A DNA stretch of 64,000 nucleotides from Psococerastis gibbosa. Taxonomy: Eukaryota > Arthropoda > Insecta > Psocodea > Psocidae. This document shows, piece by piece, positions 1-10,755 of the stretch. Positions within the stretch are counted from its first letter, which is position 1; every line of letters begins with the position of its first letter. The DNA lies in the NCBI GenBank assembly GCA_963971405.1, contig OZ020486.1, forward strand, positions 8,517,419 to 8,581,418, written 5' to 3'. The notes under the pieces were generated by a model. It was not told the origin of the DNA. It ran no database searches and saw only the letters and a program-made list of their open reading frames with translations. Both the position numbers and the translations under genes were made by a program.

Positions 1-226
1 GGCCACTGTTAGGGTTATGCTTAAGGTTGTGTTGAATTTTCTATAAATCAGGCCTTAGCCTGCATCCGACCGTCTTGATTTCTATTATTAATTCTAGTGA
101 CTCGCAATAAAATATTCCATCTAATCGGCCAATTGATGTGGCAGTAGGTAGCCCATTAATTCTTATCTAATAAACCACTCTGACATAAACATTTAAATGG
201 AATCTTGTACAAGGCATTAGGTACGG

Positions 227-430
227 TTGCCCGGAGCTTACGAACTGAAAATGGAGGCTGCTGAGGAAAAAAAAATATCATGCATTAGATGGCTGGAACA
301 CGTAGAGCGGATGCAGAGGGAAGGAAAACGCGAGCAGCTCTGCAAAAGCCAGCCACAAGTAAGAAGAAAAGTTGGGAAGGCCACAGAGGCGGTGGCGGGG
401 CGGATCTGCGAAACAGTGCGGAGGATAGTT
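227..430 (+). mobile_element. LINE tail remnant in a RHOBTB intron
   Basis: Reads [20 protein letters not shown] then [11 protein letters not shown], the typical WLGHVERM/GRRKVGR end of insect endonuclease-reverse transcriptases, degraded. Confidence 0.55.
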
Positions 431-461
431 ATCGTAGTATCCTTTTAAAAGTGCAACTTGC

Positions 462-3400
462 CTTATGAAAGGACTGCGGTCCTTGAGGAAGCTGAGGTAA
501 AGCTGGTCCCGGTACAGGTGTCTCAGGTCGTTCTTGCACCCAACCAGAAGGATCGGCGTCTGCGGGCAAAAACGCCGGATCTCCGGATACCACATAGCCA
601 GGCAGTTTTTGAGCGACATCGGGTTGGTGACCGAGAAACAGAGGAGAACCACATCCGACCTGAAACAAGGCAACACAAACTTGTTAAGTCTCAGTAAGGA
701 ATACTACATCCAAGTCCAACAAGCCATCTTGGAGCCGATTCTCCTTTACCGGAGCGAAAGCTGAACGCCTACAACAAGTGACCTGAGTAAAATAAACGCG
801 ACTCAGATGAAGTGTCTAAGGCGGATTGCTGGTCGAACAAGGTGGGACCGCATCAGGCAAGACCTACAAGTGGATTCCATAGAGAAAAGAATGGAGAACA
901 AGCAGTTACAATGGTTCGGCCACGTCCAAAGGATGGACGAGAACAGGCCCAACCGGAGGCTGGCGGAAGCAAGGCCGCAAGGAAGAAGAACCATTGGCAG
1001 ATCGAGGACAACTCTCGAGGAAAGGATTGAACAACTCGCCAGAGCAAGAGGGAAAACAATGGCCGAACACTCAAGGTATTAACGTCCGACCGGGGCGAGT
1101 TCAGGAAATGGCTTCAAGGCGAGGCGACCCCCCCCCCCCCCCACGCGAAACTAAGGGGGAAGCAGAAGAAGGAGGAATACTACATGGCACCACCATGTAT
1201 TGGTGGATGGCGGTGCCGTGCAGTGCACTTGCTTTACTTTAATGGCGTCTAATCCCGCCCACGGGGTCTTGAGTATCGTACGGTGAGAGGCCGAGGGTCC
1301 TGAGATCTCCCCTCACTTTTGTTTCAAGTGACATCCTCGGTCAGGATGACTTTCCAGGTGTCCCGGTCTTGAGTATAATCCGGTGAGAGACCAAGGGTCC
1401 TGAGGGCCTCCCTCACTTTTGTTTCAAGTGACATCCTCGGTCAGGATGACTTTCCAGGTGTCCCGGTCTTGAGTATAATCCGGTGAGGGACCAAGGGTCC
1501 TGAGGGCCTCCCTCACTTTTGTTTCAAGTGACATCCTCGGTCATCCTATAGGTCTTGTGCCTCCCACCGTATCTAGTCCTCACACGTTGCTGCAGGTGTC
1601 CATCTTCTTTTATTTCCGTGTAGCCCGACAACGCCAGTCTTCGTTCCCTGACTATATCGGTGCAGTGTCCCTTCGCGAAACCATTGAATATATATATTCA
1701 ATGCCGAAGCTTTTGGAGGTATGATTCTTAGTGTAATTTTTCATTTTTCCAAAAGATTTTTGAACCGTTTTCTAACTTGATGACGTTTTTTTCATGAACT
1801 TTATATAACCAGGATATTAATGGAAACAGTTTATCTTTCTACAATGTTTACTCCTGTTTAGGCTACTATTTTTACTTTGTTAAGTATGTACGAGGTATAT
1901 CACTTATTTGTAGTGCACTTTTATTTCATGTAATTTTTAAAGTGCTTTAAAGTAGTTTTTATTAACATGCTTAATATTTAATGTATTACACCAAAGGGAT
2001 ATTGTCCTGTAGTAATATTTTCCAAATAAATAAATAAAATAAAAAGGGTAATCACACAGTGAATTGTAACGCAGGCCGCAGGCGTATTGCGCTAGGGCAA
2101 TAACATTGTAAAGCCGTATTATCGGACAAACGTGCAGGATAAGACTATATACCTTACACATTATATCTATTTTAAGAGGCTTCGTGGCGACTACCATTGA
2201 TAACAAATGGCCCCCAGTCACCCGTTAAGAGGCTGTAACCCACGCAGACTAGTTACGTAAAAACGTCTTATCTATAATGCTACAACCACAACTCAACACT
2301 GATTTAAATGAATTTTTTATGTCCAGCCTATACTTTCCTCAATCGAACCGTGTTATTTACAATAGCGGATGCACGGGGAGGGGGATGGGGGGGGGGGGTC
2401 AGGGGGGCCATGTGATATGCCCACAGGTATAATCTTTCAGTGGGCAGACTATTGTGCTTACAAGGTTCATTTCTTAATGTCCATTTATATGCAGATAGGA
2501 GCGGGCAGTTAAAGTGAATGACCAGGCAGATATATCTCCAGGTTTGGTTCCTAATACCAGGTCCACATTTGAATAAATAATAAGGTTCTGTCCACCGTTC
2601 AAAGGTGAATCTTTTTCATGGCCACTAAACGTCGGAACCAGCAGGCCTATCATGACATTTAAACAAGATTTTAACAAGATTAAATTAATCTAAACAAACC
2701 CCAATGAGGGTACTTTTACTTGCAGAAGTAAATATGTTATTTTATGATCAACCCCCATCTCTAATGCATTCGCATGTTCCTCGAAAGAAATTAATTCTTC
2801 CTGACATGCACGAGTCTGAACTTCAAACCCATAATATAAATCTAAAGTCTAAGATATTATGCCGACAAGAATTACCTTTCATAATAAACCAGCAAAAAAA
2901 ACTCAATTTAGATATTGAATCCTTTTGACCAGCACCAACTTCAAAGTCCCGGGTTGTATTTTGTATTGGTTATTAGGCCGCTTCCCGCCAAAAATGTAAT
3001 TTTTAATTTTAGGCGCGAGCGAATGTCTCATCTCTCATAATATACTTACTTACTCATTGGCACTACGGCCCGTGAAGAGCTTTGGCCTGCTTTGCCCCAT
3101 TGCACCTGCCTGCACACTCCTTCGCCAGTCATCGGCGCCAAGGACCGCCAGATCCACCTCGACGTCACCCAGCCATCGCATCCGTGGTCGTCCCACTCGT
3201 CTTCTCCCCTGGGGCACCTTGTGTAAGGCTGCTCTTGTAGCCCTTTGGTCTGGCATTCGTTCCACCTGCCCAAGCCACCTGATGCGGACTCTCTTGATTT
3301 CGGCTACTATCTTGTATGTATATTACGTAGAGTTCATCGTTTCTACGAACGCGCCATCAGTCCCTCCCTCTCTCCCTGCTGATTTTGCCCTGGCCCACAC

Positions 3401-6400
3401 ACCTTTCGGAGTCATTTCTCATATATAAAACTCTAATTAGGCCCATTATTAAAGTAAGAGTAATTACCGTCCATAGGCGAACCTCCTGTCTTTCTCGTGG
3501 TCGCCGAATGTGTCCCAGAGGCGTAGGGAAACGTTAACACCGTCCACCATCTCCCAGCTTCGTTCCAACACCTGAAATTAAGCAGTATGATTAATCATAA
3601 ACATAGCTTACAGAAACACACTGCTTCTAGTACAAACATGCAATCTGAACAGTGGTCACCCTATTACAATGATCTGAGTTGTCAAGAACCGTGTACACAA
3701 TAGATATGGCCAGAAAGGGGCCAACGCCAACAGGTATGGATTATTGTTATATCTTGTTAAGGACATTTTATCGACCCAGGCCCACTTGTTGTGGCCCGTA
3801 GGTCCATTGTCCAATGCATTTCTTGGCCCCATGCATTTCCGACATTATTTGTATTGTTTCCGTGCGAATTTTTGGCCATTGGCAAACTGATATACGTTCT
3901 CGATGTCAACCTACACCGGCTACAAGAGATAATGGACAAGCTGCGACAAAGGCGAACACCTGTATAGGTACGTAAATATTACTCTTTTTTATATAAATGC
4001 ACAGGCCAGAGGTTCCCAAAGTGAGATCCGCGGACCCCCCCCCCCCTGCCAGGGGGTCTGCGGCGCAATCCCCGTGCTACATTTAGCACTAGATAGAAAT
4101 ACATTAATCAGTTAATTCTTATATCTGCATACTCCTCGTCAGTAACTTTTAATAAGTTAGTTTAAGTATGTCTAATTGAATTTTTTCTTTTTTATTTAGT
4201 TTTAGGGTAGGTAGTAATGTAAGGTAGTAAGTAACGTAAAGTAAAGTAAAAATGTATTCCTCCAAAACATTACAGAATATTTTCATTGATAACAATTTTC
4301 AATGCAACGACAATACAATATAAGTACATAAGAATAAGAATAAGACTGCTTGATAGGCCATCCACCCTGTCTAATGAGAAACTCGTGTCTGCACGGATGG
4401 AAGGCATATCAAGCAGGACAGAGAAATGTATATATCAATGATAATTGAAAAGAATTGCGGAGAGCCCCCCACTATAAGAACTCTTGTCAAAGTGGAGGGC
4501 TAGAGCAACGTTCGTAAAGCTATCTGTGCAATTAAAAAAAAAATGCATACATGTATATTTATTTATTTGTTACAAATTGAATGACAAATGCATTTATTTA
4601 GATCGCACAGGTATCAATACGATACTAGGGTTAGTAAAAAAAGGTTAGTAAAGGTTAGTAAAAAAGGTTAGTAAAAAAGATTAGCAATATCGAATTACCT
4701 ACTTAGGAGAATGATGAATAAAGGAGAAAAATACAGCATATGTTATAAATATGTTAAAAAGAAAGTAGCAGTTAGAAAGAGGAAGTATATGGAGATATCG
4801 TGATGGAGGGGGACATAAAACTAGGCCGAAACCATTGCGTCTAGACCGCTGTTGATAAGATTGTCCAACCATTTCTGAATTTCACTCCTGTACCGTGCGG
4901 CACATAGTACTTGTCTTTTATTAATTGGCGTTTCATTATAAATTTTAATACTTAGATACTGGGGAGAGTGTTTCATGAGCGACACAAATTTACTTTAATA
5001 TTTAAAATATCTCCTATTTCCCGCCTCCTTGTGTTGTGTACGTACGTACGTAAATTGTTATAGATCTTTTTGTGGGGCTTTACAATTATAGTGTTTAAAT
5101 GTTTTCTATATTTAATACACATTCATTCATTTTTTTATTTCAAGACCTATTATTGATGTTCCGATATTTTTTGAGTGAGGGGGGGGGGTAGGCTAAAAGG
5201 TTTGGAGTCCGCGGAACTATAGTATTTTTTTTTAGGCAAATTAAAGTTTGAGACCCCTGATATAGGCTATAGAAACTCACAATATATCTCCATGATTATC
5301 ACATGTAATTTTCATAAAGTTCAATAAAACCAATGGAAGCATATTTAACCACACAAACTCAGAGGTTATTCCCCTCCAGTAGAGTTGTTCATGCTGGTAT
5401 CCAAAAATAACACTTCACTATGAGCTGAACCAGCCATTACTGGATAACTGGCCAAATATTTCGACTTTCAATTTCATCTATTATTTTGTGCGTGAAATTC
5501 AGGTGGAATTCGTAATAACCGATATTAAAGGATATAGAAAAAACTGGGCTTTGCGGGATTCGAACCCACGATCTACCCCTATCCGGGGCGTCGTCTTAAC
5601 CGCTAGCCACAAGATGGTGGGTTCAAATACCGTCAAGTCCAGTCCAGTCTTCAACCAAAGTTAGTTTAATGTCAGTGCTATATATACCATTTAATACTGA
5701 AATATGGTGTTCGTAATCTAAAATCCATCCGCACTTATACTATTGTATTAAAACCACTTTTCAGGTTTACATTTAGTGTATAATTTTTTTTTAAAACAAC
5801 TGTTTTGAGGGCATGTTTAGTACAGAAGGGTTTATTTTGCGGCCAAACAGGCGTAAAATGGGCGATAAACTATTTTAGGCATTGTCAATTCTAAAAGCGA
5901 ACAATCGTCGCTAATATAGAAGCCAGTATTGATGGATTTGAAGTACAAGGATTTGAAAATGTATACCCAACAGGTATTTTGTATTTTATTGCTTTCCAAT
6001 TTAATTATACGTAGTATAAGGAAAGGTTTGTGATGGTCGAAATTTTCGATTCCGAGATTTCAACGGATTTACACGTTTTGAGGTCCCACGAACCCCAAAA
6101 AGTGGTTTTTACGAAATGTCTGCCTGTCTGTCGCTCTGTCTGTCTGTTCATCTATTTCCGGGCAAACTACTCGGTCGATTTTGATGAAATGTAGCATGTA
6201 GGTTTACAAAAATCATACCTCGGGACCATTTTTTTTATTTGAGGCTAACTCAATTCGGGTGGTTTTATTCTCAAACAACTCCAAAAAACGTCTAAAAAAA
6301 TTATTTCTCAAAAACAGCTCCAACTATTTCTTTTAAATTCACATATATTGTAGTCGTTATTAATGTTGACAAAATGGGAGGGGGGGGGGTCGCTTGCCCC

Positions 6401-8680
6401 TTGATGGTTTGCTTCTGGGGGTAAAAAAAATAAAAATAACTAAAGTTTAATGAAAAATGACAAAAAAATAATTTTTCTGCGAAACATTTCTATCAATGAT
6501 TTCTACCTTCAGGCATGTTTTTGGTGTTAAATTGAGTAGTGAAACCGGACAGGTTGCTTTCCCAAAAATGTATTAAGTTTTGTGCAAAAAATTATAAAAA
6601 ATGCATTGCGTGCCCTGCCATTATTACTGCGTGGTAATGTGTTGGTCTGACCTATGTAGAATTTATCTCACCTCCAGTTACGTCAGGTGGACAACCCCCC
6701 CCCCCCCTCGAGATATCGAAAATTTAACCATAGGAAAATTATTTACTCATTTTCTCTATCTACTAATTTTGATAAATTGGAAAGCATGTTCGAGTAACCT
6801 CGGACCGGTTCTTCAAAATAATTTTTCCCACAATGTATTTGTATTTTATTTAAAATATCCTAAGCCAGGTATTTTCCACATCTGTGGTCCCACACGCACG
6901 CTTGGAAAATTTTCTAGCCATGTTTCGGAGGGGATGTAATGCAGGTGGTCCCCGGTTAATACCTGACCATACAGTGAGGGCCTTATTTATTTATAATATT
7001 TATTTTTCCACTTTAAATATTTTCACTTTAATATTTTCCGGGTCCACCATTAATAACAAGGCATGCCGAAGTGTGCAATATTGTTTTAGCTATGACTTTC
7101 AACTTAGGCGGCTATTCCATCTGTCAATAATCCGTCATTTGTGCATCAATAATACGTCTCTACCATATTATAACTTAATTTATAATAGATAAATGACGGA
7201 TTATTGACAGATGGAATTTCATCAAGCTACTGCAGCTGATATGACTGGATTAATTTTCTTAATTAAACAACGAATTGAACGCATGGATTGAATGCATGGA
7301 AGAATGCGGATTTTTCCAGTTAAAACCAATTCACAATGCTTTATAATCTGCAGCCTATTTTAGATGGCTATGCCTCCTATCACCGTTCCAGTCCAAATTT
7401 AGTCTTTGATCTTTGATTGGAGGTCTTCTGTTCAAAGATAACGATTAGGTCTACGGTACATTTCCACGGTTTCTTAGAAATTTAATAACGCTGCTCCTCA
7501 TGTAGATATTAGCAACCCAAAATTTGTTGTTTTTATTGACTTTTTTTTTAAATTCACAAAGTAAGTTATTAAAGATGTTGTAGAAGACTACTTCAGGCAT
7601 CATACAATAGGAAATATTACATTTTTGGTACCTTAGTTCTTTCATAAAAACCATTGGGGACTAAAATCTCGCGTCAAATATAATTTTTGGAAAAACGACA
7701 AACCCGAAAAGTAAAAATACTAAATATTATATGATGCAGTTTTCTTTTTCTTTTCAGTTAAATAAGCCAAATTTTTAATAACTGGCTGAGTTAATGAACT
7801 CAAAAATGAAAAGTAGATATTTAATTTTGGGGTGCCAATTTTCTACATAGCATCCTCTTATTAGGGAAGAAGGTGTCAAATGAAGCATAAGGGAACATTT
7901 TAAATATAAATTTAGATTAAACGGAAACTGAGCATAAACCAATAAAATGTAAATAAATAAATACATGTACTTTCAGCTAATCATTCTCATTTGATATACA
8001 ATAGTATTAGGGGAAATGCAAAGTGCCATATCGTAGTAGGCCAAGTAGCCTTCTTCATCTTCAAGATACAGCCGACTGGCTGGTTGGCAGCAACTTGTGT
8101 CATCGATGCCTCCACTCCCCTCGATCCTGGCACGCCCTCTTAAGCTCCAGGTATGTATTGGTCCCTACATCCTCCATCACTTGCTGCAGATACTCTTTTC
8201 TCGGGCGAACAGGTCGGTTGACGCCTTCTCTGGTTCCCTCTATGATCCTAGTGGTACGGGTAATATCGTCATAGCCTTCTGGACTCATAAGACGACCCAA
8301 AGCGCGGTGTTTTTTTTTTTAACCCAAAACCACTCAAATCGTTCTCCAATTTCTAAAAGACGAGACGAGGGTAAGATCAAATCACCCCCTTTTCAGTGTT
8401 TCTTTTTTAGAAGCCTCATCAACACATTACTTCACGCTCAGAGATGAGTACCTATAGTTGAGCAATAGTTGCCAAACCTGCAGACTGTACTTACATCCTT
8501 GTAGATGCGGTACTGGTCGATGGCCCAGACAGTGGGCACATGGGTGGTGAGGAGCTCCGACAGGGAGACATGTTTGTTACACGCGCGTGCGCAGATGAGT
8601 CTCGTCTTGCCGACGGCAGTGTCTCCGACGACCACACATTTGACCAGCTCCTGGTGAGGTTGCTCATTGTCCATTATCAT
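462..8680 (-). CDS. RHOBTB: RHOBTB, atypical Rho GTPase with BTB domains (N-terminal exons, gene continues left of window)
   Basis: Three exons join in frame into 162 residues: 8495-8680, 3468-3571 and 462-659. They carry the RhoBTB G domain in order: P-loop GDTAVGKT (residues 19-26), switch I THVPTVW, switch [14 protein letters not shown], and the GCKNDLR base-recognition segment. RhoBTB proteins are GTPase-like Cul3 adaptors; the BTB domains must lie beyond the left edge. Splice sites seen: acceptor TTTCAG before 8703, GAT|GTAAGT after 8495, TTTCAG before 3571, CG|GTAATT after 3468, TTTCAG before 659, and a GC donor (AAG|GCAAGT) after 462. The start is the ATG at 8680 or the ATG two codons later at 8674; an in-frame stop lies upstream of both. 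Large introns are filled with LINE, hAT and SINE debris. The stretch after GCKNDLR resembles the fly homologue. The family call is very secure; which paralogue cannot be told. Confidence 0.93.
690..1170 (+). mobile_element. LINE 3' fragment (RT C-terminus)
   Basis: Pieces in order: [63 protein letters not shown], then after a frame change [12 protein letters not shown] before a poly-C tract. This is a decayed copy of a common arthropod non-LTR element; frameshifts break it. Confidence 0.75.
1266..1552 (-). repeat. 100-bp tandem repeat made from a LINE tail, about 2.9 copies
   Basis: The string TCAGGATGAC recurs exactly 100 bases apart (1341, 1441) and the surrounding unit is repeated nearly identically. 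On the minus strand a unit reads [20 protein letters not shown] then TWKVILTED, a retrotransposon tail motif, followed by a stop. Confidence 0.8.
1700..3040. other. RHOBTB intron sequence, nothing recognised
   Basis: AT-rich sequence with a poly-G tract near 2388-2398. No coding or repeat identity was found here. Confidence 0.5.
3046..3310 (-). mobile_element. LINE tail fragment, [12 protein letters not shown] type
   Basis: Reads [40 protein letters not shown] and [16 protein letters not shown], the standard end of a widespread insect non-LTR element. Related tails lie at 32455-33125. Confidence 0.8.
4007..5259. mobile_element. Non-autonomous hAT-like element
   Basis: Starts CAGAGGTTCCCAAAGTG-GATCCGCGGACC and ends AAAGTTTGAGACCCCTG, both standard hAT termini. 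The flanking 8-mers GCACAGGC and ATATAGGC differ only by three transitions, so they may be a decayed 8-bp duplication. It contains poly-C and poly-G tracts and a GGTTAGTAAAAA repeat (4628-4685). No transposase is present. Confidence 0.75.
5530..5710. repeat. Two tRNA-derived SINE pieces head to head
   Basis: On minus, 5545-5622 has a tRNA-like head (A box, then GGGTTCGAATCCCGC). On plus, 5622-5700 carries a second degraded head and the body segment AAAGTTAGTTTAATGTCAGT. Same family as the 26.4-27.2 kb cluster. Confidence 0.75.
5985..6945. repeat. Long dispersed repeat, copy A
   Basis: Shares with 16295-17130 an ordered series: TACGTAGTATAAGGAAAG, CGAGATTTCAACGGATTTAC, GGGACCATTTTTTT, a poly-G tract before CTTGCCCCTTGAT, ACGTCAGGTGGACAA plus poly-C, and AGCATGTTCGAGTAA. 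No coding capacity or terminal repeats were identified, so its class is unknown. Confidence 0.8.
7107..7217. mobile_element. Hairpin MITE, GGCGGCTATTCC family
   Basis: Left arm after TTA reads GGCGGCTATTCCATCTGTCA; the right arm ends TGACAGATGGAAT without the outer GGCGG. The core is TTATAACTTAATTTATAATA. A solo right end of the same type is at 49675-49703. Confidence 0.7.
7487..7857. mobile_element. MITE with GAGGATGCTA termini, relative of 52877-53272
   Basis: The right end CTACATAGCATCCTC followed by TTA, and the inner segments TAGAAGACTACTTC and GTAAGTTATTAAAG, match the better-preserved element at 52877-53272. The left end is degraded. Confidence 0.6.
8030..8300 (-). mobile_element. LINE tail fragment, [10 protein letters not shown] type
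   Basis: Reads [18 protein letters not shown], then [20 protein letters not shown], a retrotransposon tail (RPRKDY-EQI-EDV-KRAAQDRVEWR). Confidence 0.65.
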
Positions 8681-8703
8681 AGCCAGCCATACTCATCCCG
8701 AGC
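8495..8703 (-). CDS. RHOBTB: RHOBTB first coding exon (P-loop and switch I)
   Basis: The exon begins after TTTCAG at 8704-8709, carries about 23 bases of 5' UTR and then the start codon, and ends in phase 0 before GTAAGT. It is the only copy in the local array with an intact P-loop lysine and a full switch I, so it is the working exon. Confidence 0.88.
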
Positions 8704-9605
8704 CTGAAACAACGTAAACGTACCCATTAATACTATTGGAGATTATGTTCGTAACACACGCGTGCGCAGATGAGCCTTGTCTGGCGGACGGCAGTGTCTT
8801 TGACGACCACACATTTGACCAGCTCCTGGTGAGGTTGCTCATTGTTCACAATCATAGCCGGCCATACTCATCCCGAGCCTGAAACAACGTAAATGTACCC
8901 ATTAATACTATTGGGGATTATGTTCGTAACACACGCGTGCGCTGATGAGCCTTGTCTGGCGGACGGCAGTGTCTTTGACGACCACACATTTGACTAGCTC
9001 CTGGGGAGGTTGCTCATTGTCCACTATCATAGACAATCATACTCATCCCAAGCCTGAAACAACACAATTGTGCCCACTAACATGGGAGATTATGTTTGTT
9101 ACACACGCGTGCGCAGAAGAGCATCGTCTCTCCGACGGCAGTGTCCCCGACGACCACACATTTGACCAGCCCCTAGTGAGGTTGCTCATTGTCCACTATC
9201 ATAGACAATCATACTCATCCCAAGCCTGAAACAACACAATTGTGCCCACTAACATGGGAGATTATGTTTGTTACACACGCGTGCGCAGAAGAGCATCGTC
9301 TCTCCGACGGCAGTGTCCCCGACGACCACACATTTGACCAGCCCCTAGTGAGGTTGCTCATTGTCCACTATCATAGCCAATCATACTCATCCCAAGCCTG
9401 AAACAACACAATTGTGCCCACTAACATGGGAGATTATGTTTGTTACACACGCGTGCGCAGAAGAGCCTCGTCTCTCCGACGGCAGTGTCCCCGACGACCA
9501 CACATTTGACCAGCCCCTAGTGAGGTTGCTCATTGTCCACTATCATAGCCAGTCATACTCATCCCGAGCCTAAAACAACACAAATGTGCCCATTAATACT
9601 ATTTG
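8571..9605 (-). repeat. Tandem array of partial RHOBTB first-exon copies (6 units including the real exon)
   Basis: The block bearing the exon's splice acceptor, start region and P-loop is repeated. The shared GTGCGCAG motif recurs at 8587, 8762, 8937, 9109, 9281 and 9453, giving spacings of 175, 175, 172, 172 and 172 bases. The unit at 8587 is the real exon; the five others lie upstream of it on the gene's strand. In the copies the P-loop is altered: the second unit reads KDTAVRQT and the outer three read GDTAVGET, so the lysine is lost. The outer three also have a TAG in place of a CAG codon before the P-loop. Every copy leaves the exon sequence soon after ACN and soon meets a stop. Five of six keep a TTTCAG acceptor; the outermost has TTTTAG. 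The copies are degenerate gene fragments formed by tandem duplication. Whether any is spliced into transcripts cannot be told from sequence. Confidence 0.92.
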
Positions 9606-10197
9606 TAGAGCTAGTGAAAATGCTCGATGTTCATTATCATAGCCAAAATTATAAGAATTCACAAAAATCCACAGGGCACCCTGTAGTGGGTTGCATGGGT
9701 AAATTATCACAAAACTAATCCCCCACCTACCCTTAACGGCTTGCCTAGTACTCACGGGACACCCTGTATGGTATATAATTTAATACATCAGGGTATAAAC
9801 CTATAATTAATTTATACTATGAGGATGCTGGAAATAAAATCCAAGAACAAAAATCAATTCATATACAGATCTTATGACAGGTATTGAAAACATGCGGTCC
9901 GGTAGTCGTTATCCGCGCTATATGAGTTTCATACCCTGACAATATGATGTTCAATAAATTTACCTTCAACGTATGAGAGGCCAGCGATGACAACAGACTA
10001 ATGCACTTTACTCACAAGTTTTCTCAAAATTACAGCCCCATTTTCAAATGCGTTATGGGACGAAAACACAATCTATCTGTTAAATAGTTTTTACTTAGTT
10101 CTCATTGCCAAAATAAAATTGCCTTCATAAATAAATAAATAAATATATATATACATACACAGTGCTAGTATATATATATTTCTGTTAAATTATACAA
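9606..10197. other. Intergenic, no gene seen
   Basis: Two GGGCACCCTGTA / GGACACCCTGTA strings (9675, 9757) resemble mariner-like ends but no element could be bounded. AT-rich microsatellite (AAAT)n then (TA)n at 10128-10180. Confidence 0.4.
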
Positions 10198-10239
10198 TCA
10201 AGTAATCGACAAGAAGGTATAAAGTAAAATCGCCCAAAT

Positions 10240-10434
10240 CAGATATTTTTTTATTTTTAGAAAAAGGTTAAACGCATACAAACAATTAAATGAATGTATC
10301 CGGTTAACCTCTTCAGTCGCCTCACTAAGTAACCTAATAGGTACTTGTGTCGAGTTACGACGCGTCTCCGACCGCAAGGTGTGTAGAGACTCGCACAAGT
10401 ACAAGCACGCTACCACATTGCCACCGAAGTCGTT
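10240..10434. repeat. Dispersed repeat, copy 1 (partner at 12645-12835)
   Basis: Shares with the second copy the order AAACGCATACAAA, CTCTTCAGTCgCCTCAC, ACTTGTGT, GTGTGT and a CACCGAA end. It abuts the U6 terminator. Confidence 0.65.
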
Positions 10435-10435
10435 A

Positions 10436-10485
10436 AAAAATGTGGAACGCTTCACGATTTTGCGTGTCATCCTTGCGCAGGGGCC

Positions 10486-10517
<32 letters not shown>

Positions 10518-10542
10518 ATATATGTAGCTCCGAAGAGGCTAC
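10436..10542 (-). ncRNA. U6: U6 snRNA gene or retrocopy with altered 5' stem
   Basis: Bases 10518 down to 10436 match U6 closely: AAAATTGGAACGATACAGAG, the ACAGAGA box and the AGCATGG-CCCCTGCGCAAGG catalytic core. The U6 3' stem GCGTTCCAC and a T6 run, the polymerase III terminator, follow. Length from 10542 is 107, as expected. The first 19 bases differ from the usual sequence but fold into the same capped stem (GTAG-bulge-CTC-TTCG-GAG-CTAC). No TATA box is seen near -25; a TATA-like string lies only about 8 bases upstream, so expression is doubtful. A LINE tail ends 22 bases upstream and a dispersed repeat begins right after the T run. Confidence 0.85.
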
Positions 10543-10563
10543 AAAGATATAGCTCTGCCATAG

Positions 10564-10755
10564 TCATTGTGCTAATCCCTCGGTGACAGTGTAGAAAGCT
10601 GTCTCTAAGAGATAGTCTCTACGCAATTTAGGGAAGTTAGTAGCATTTCTCGCCGCTCTCAGTTCAATCGGGAGTTTTCTAATGTAGGCGAAACCTCGTA
10701 ATATAGGATTCTCCCACTTGGCTGTGCGTGGTGCAGGCCTTACAAGGTCTCCCAA
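10564..10755 (-). mobile_element. LINE C-terminal tail fragment
   Basis: The 63-codon frame (RPAPRTAKWENPILRG...KLPIELRAARN) matches the post-RT end common to CR1/Jockey-like LINEs, where an RTKKYENS-LWN-LP-ELRAA pattern recurs. Only the end is kept. Confidence 0.6.

Noticed and set aside
429..668. Alternative minus-strand frame across the RHOBTB third coding exon
   Set aside because: It is an out-of-frame shadow; the RHOBTB frame joins perfectly to the other exons.
8945..9718. Four repetitive plus-strand frames of 60-94 codons over the array
   Set aside because: They are antisense readings of duplicated RHOBTB exon sequence; the repetition makes them look conserved, but no plus-strand gene is supported.
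9600..9770. A mariner-like element from the GGGCACCCTGTA strings
   Set aside because: Both strings face the same way and no mate or TA pair bounds an element.
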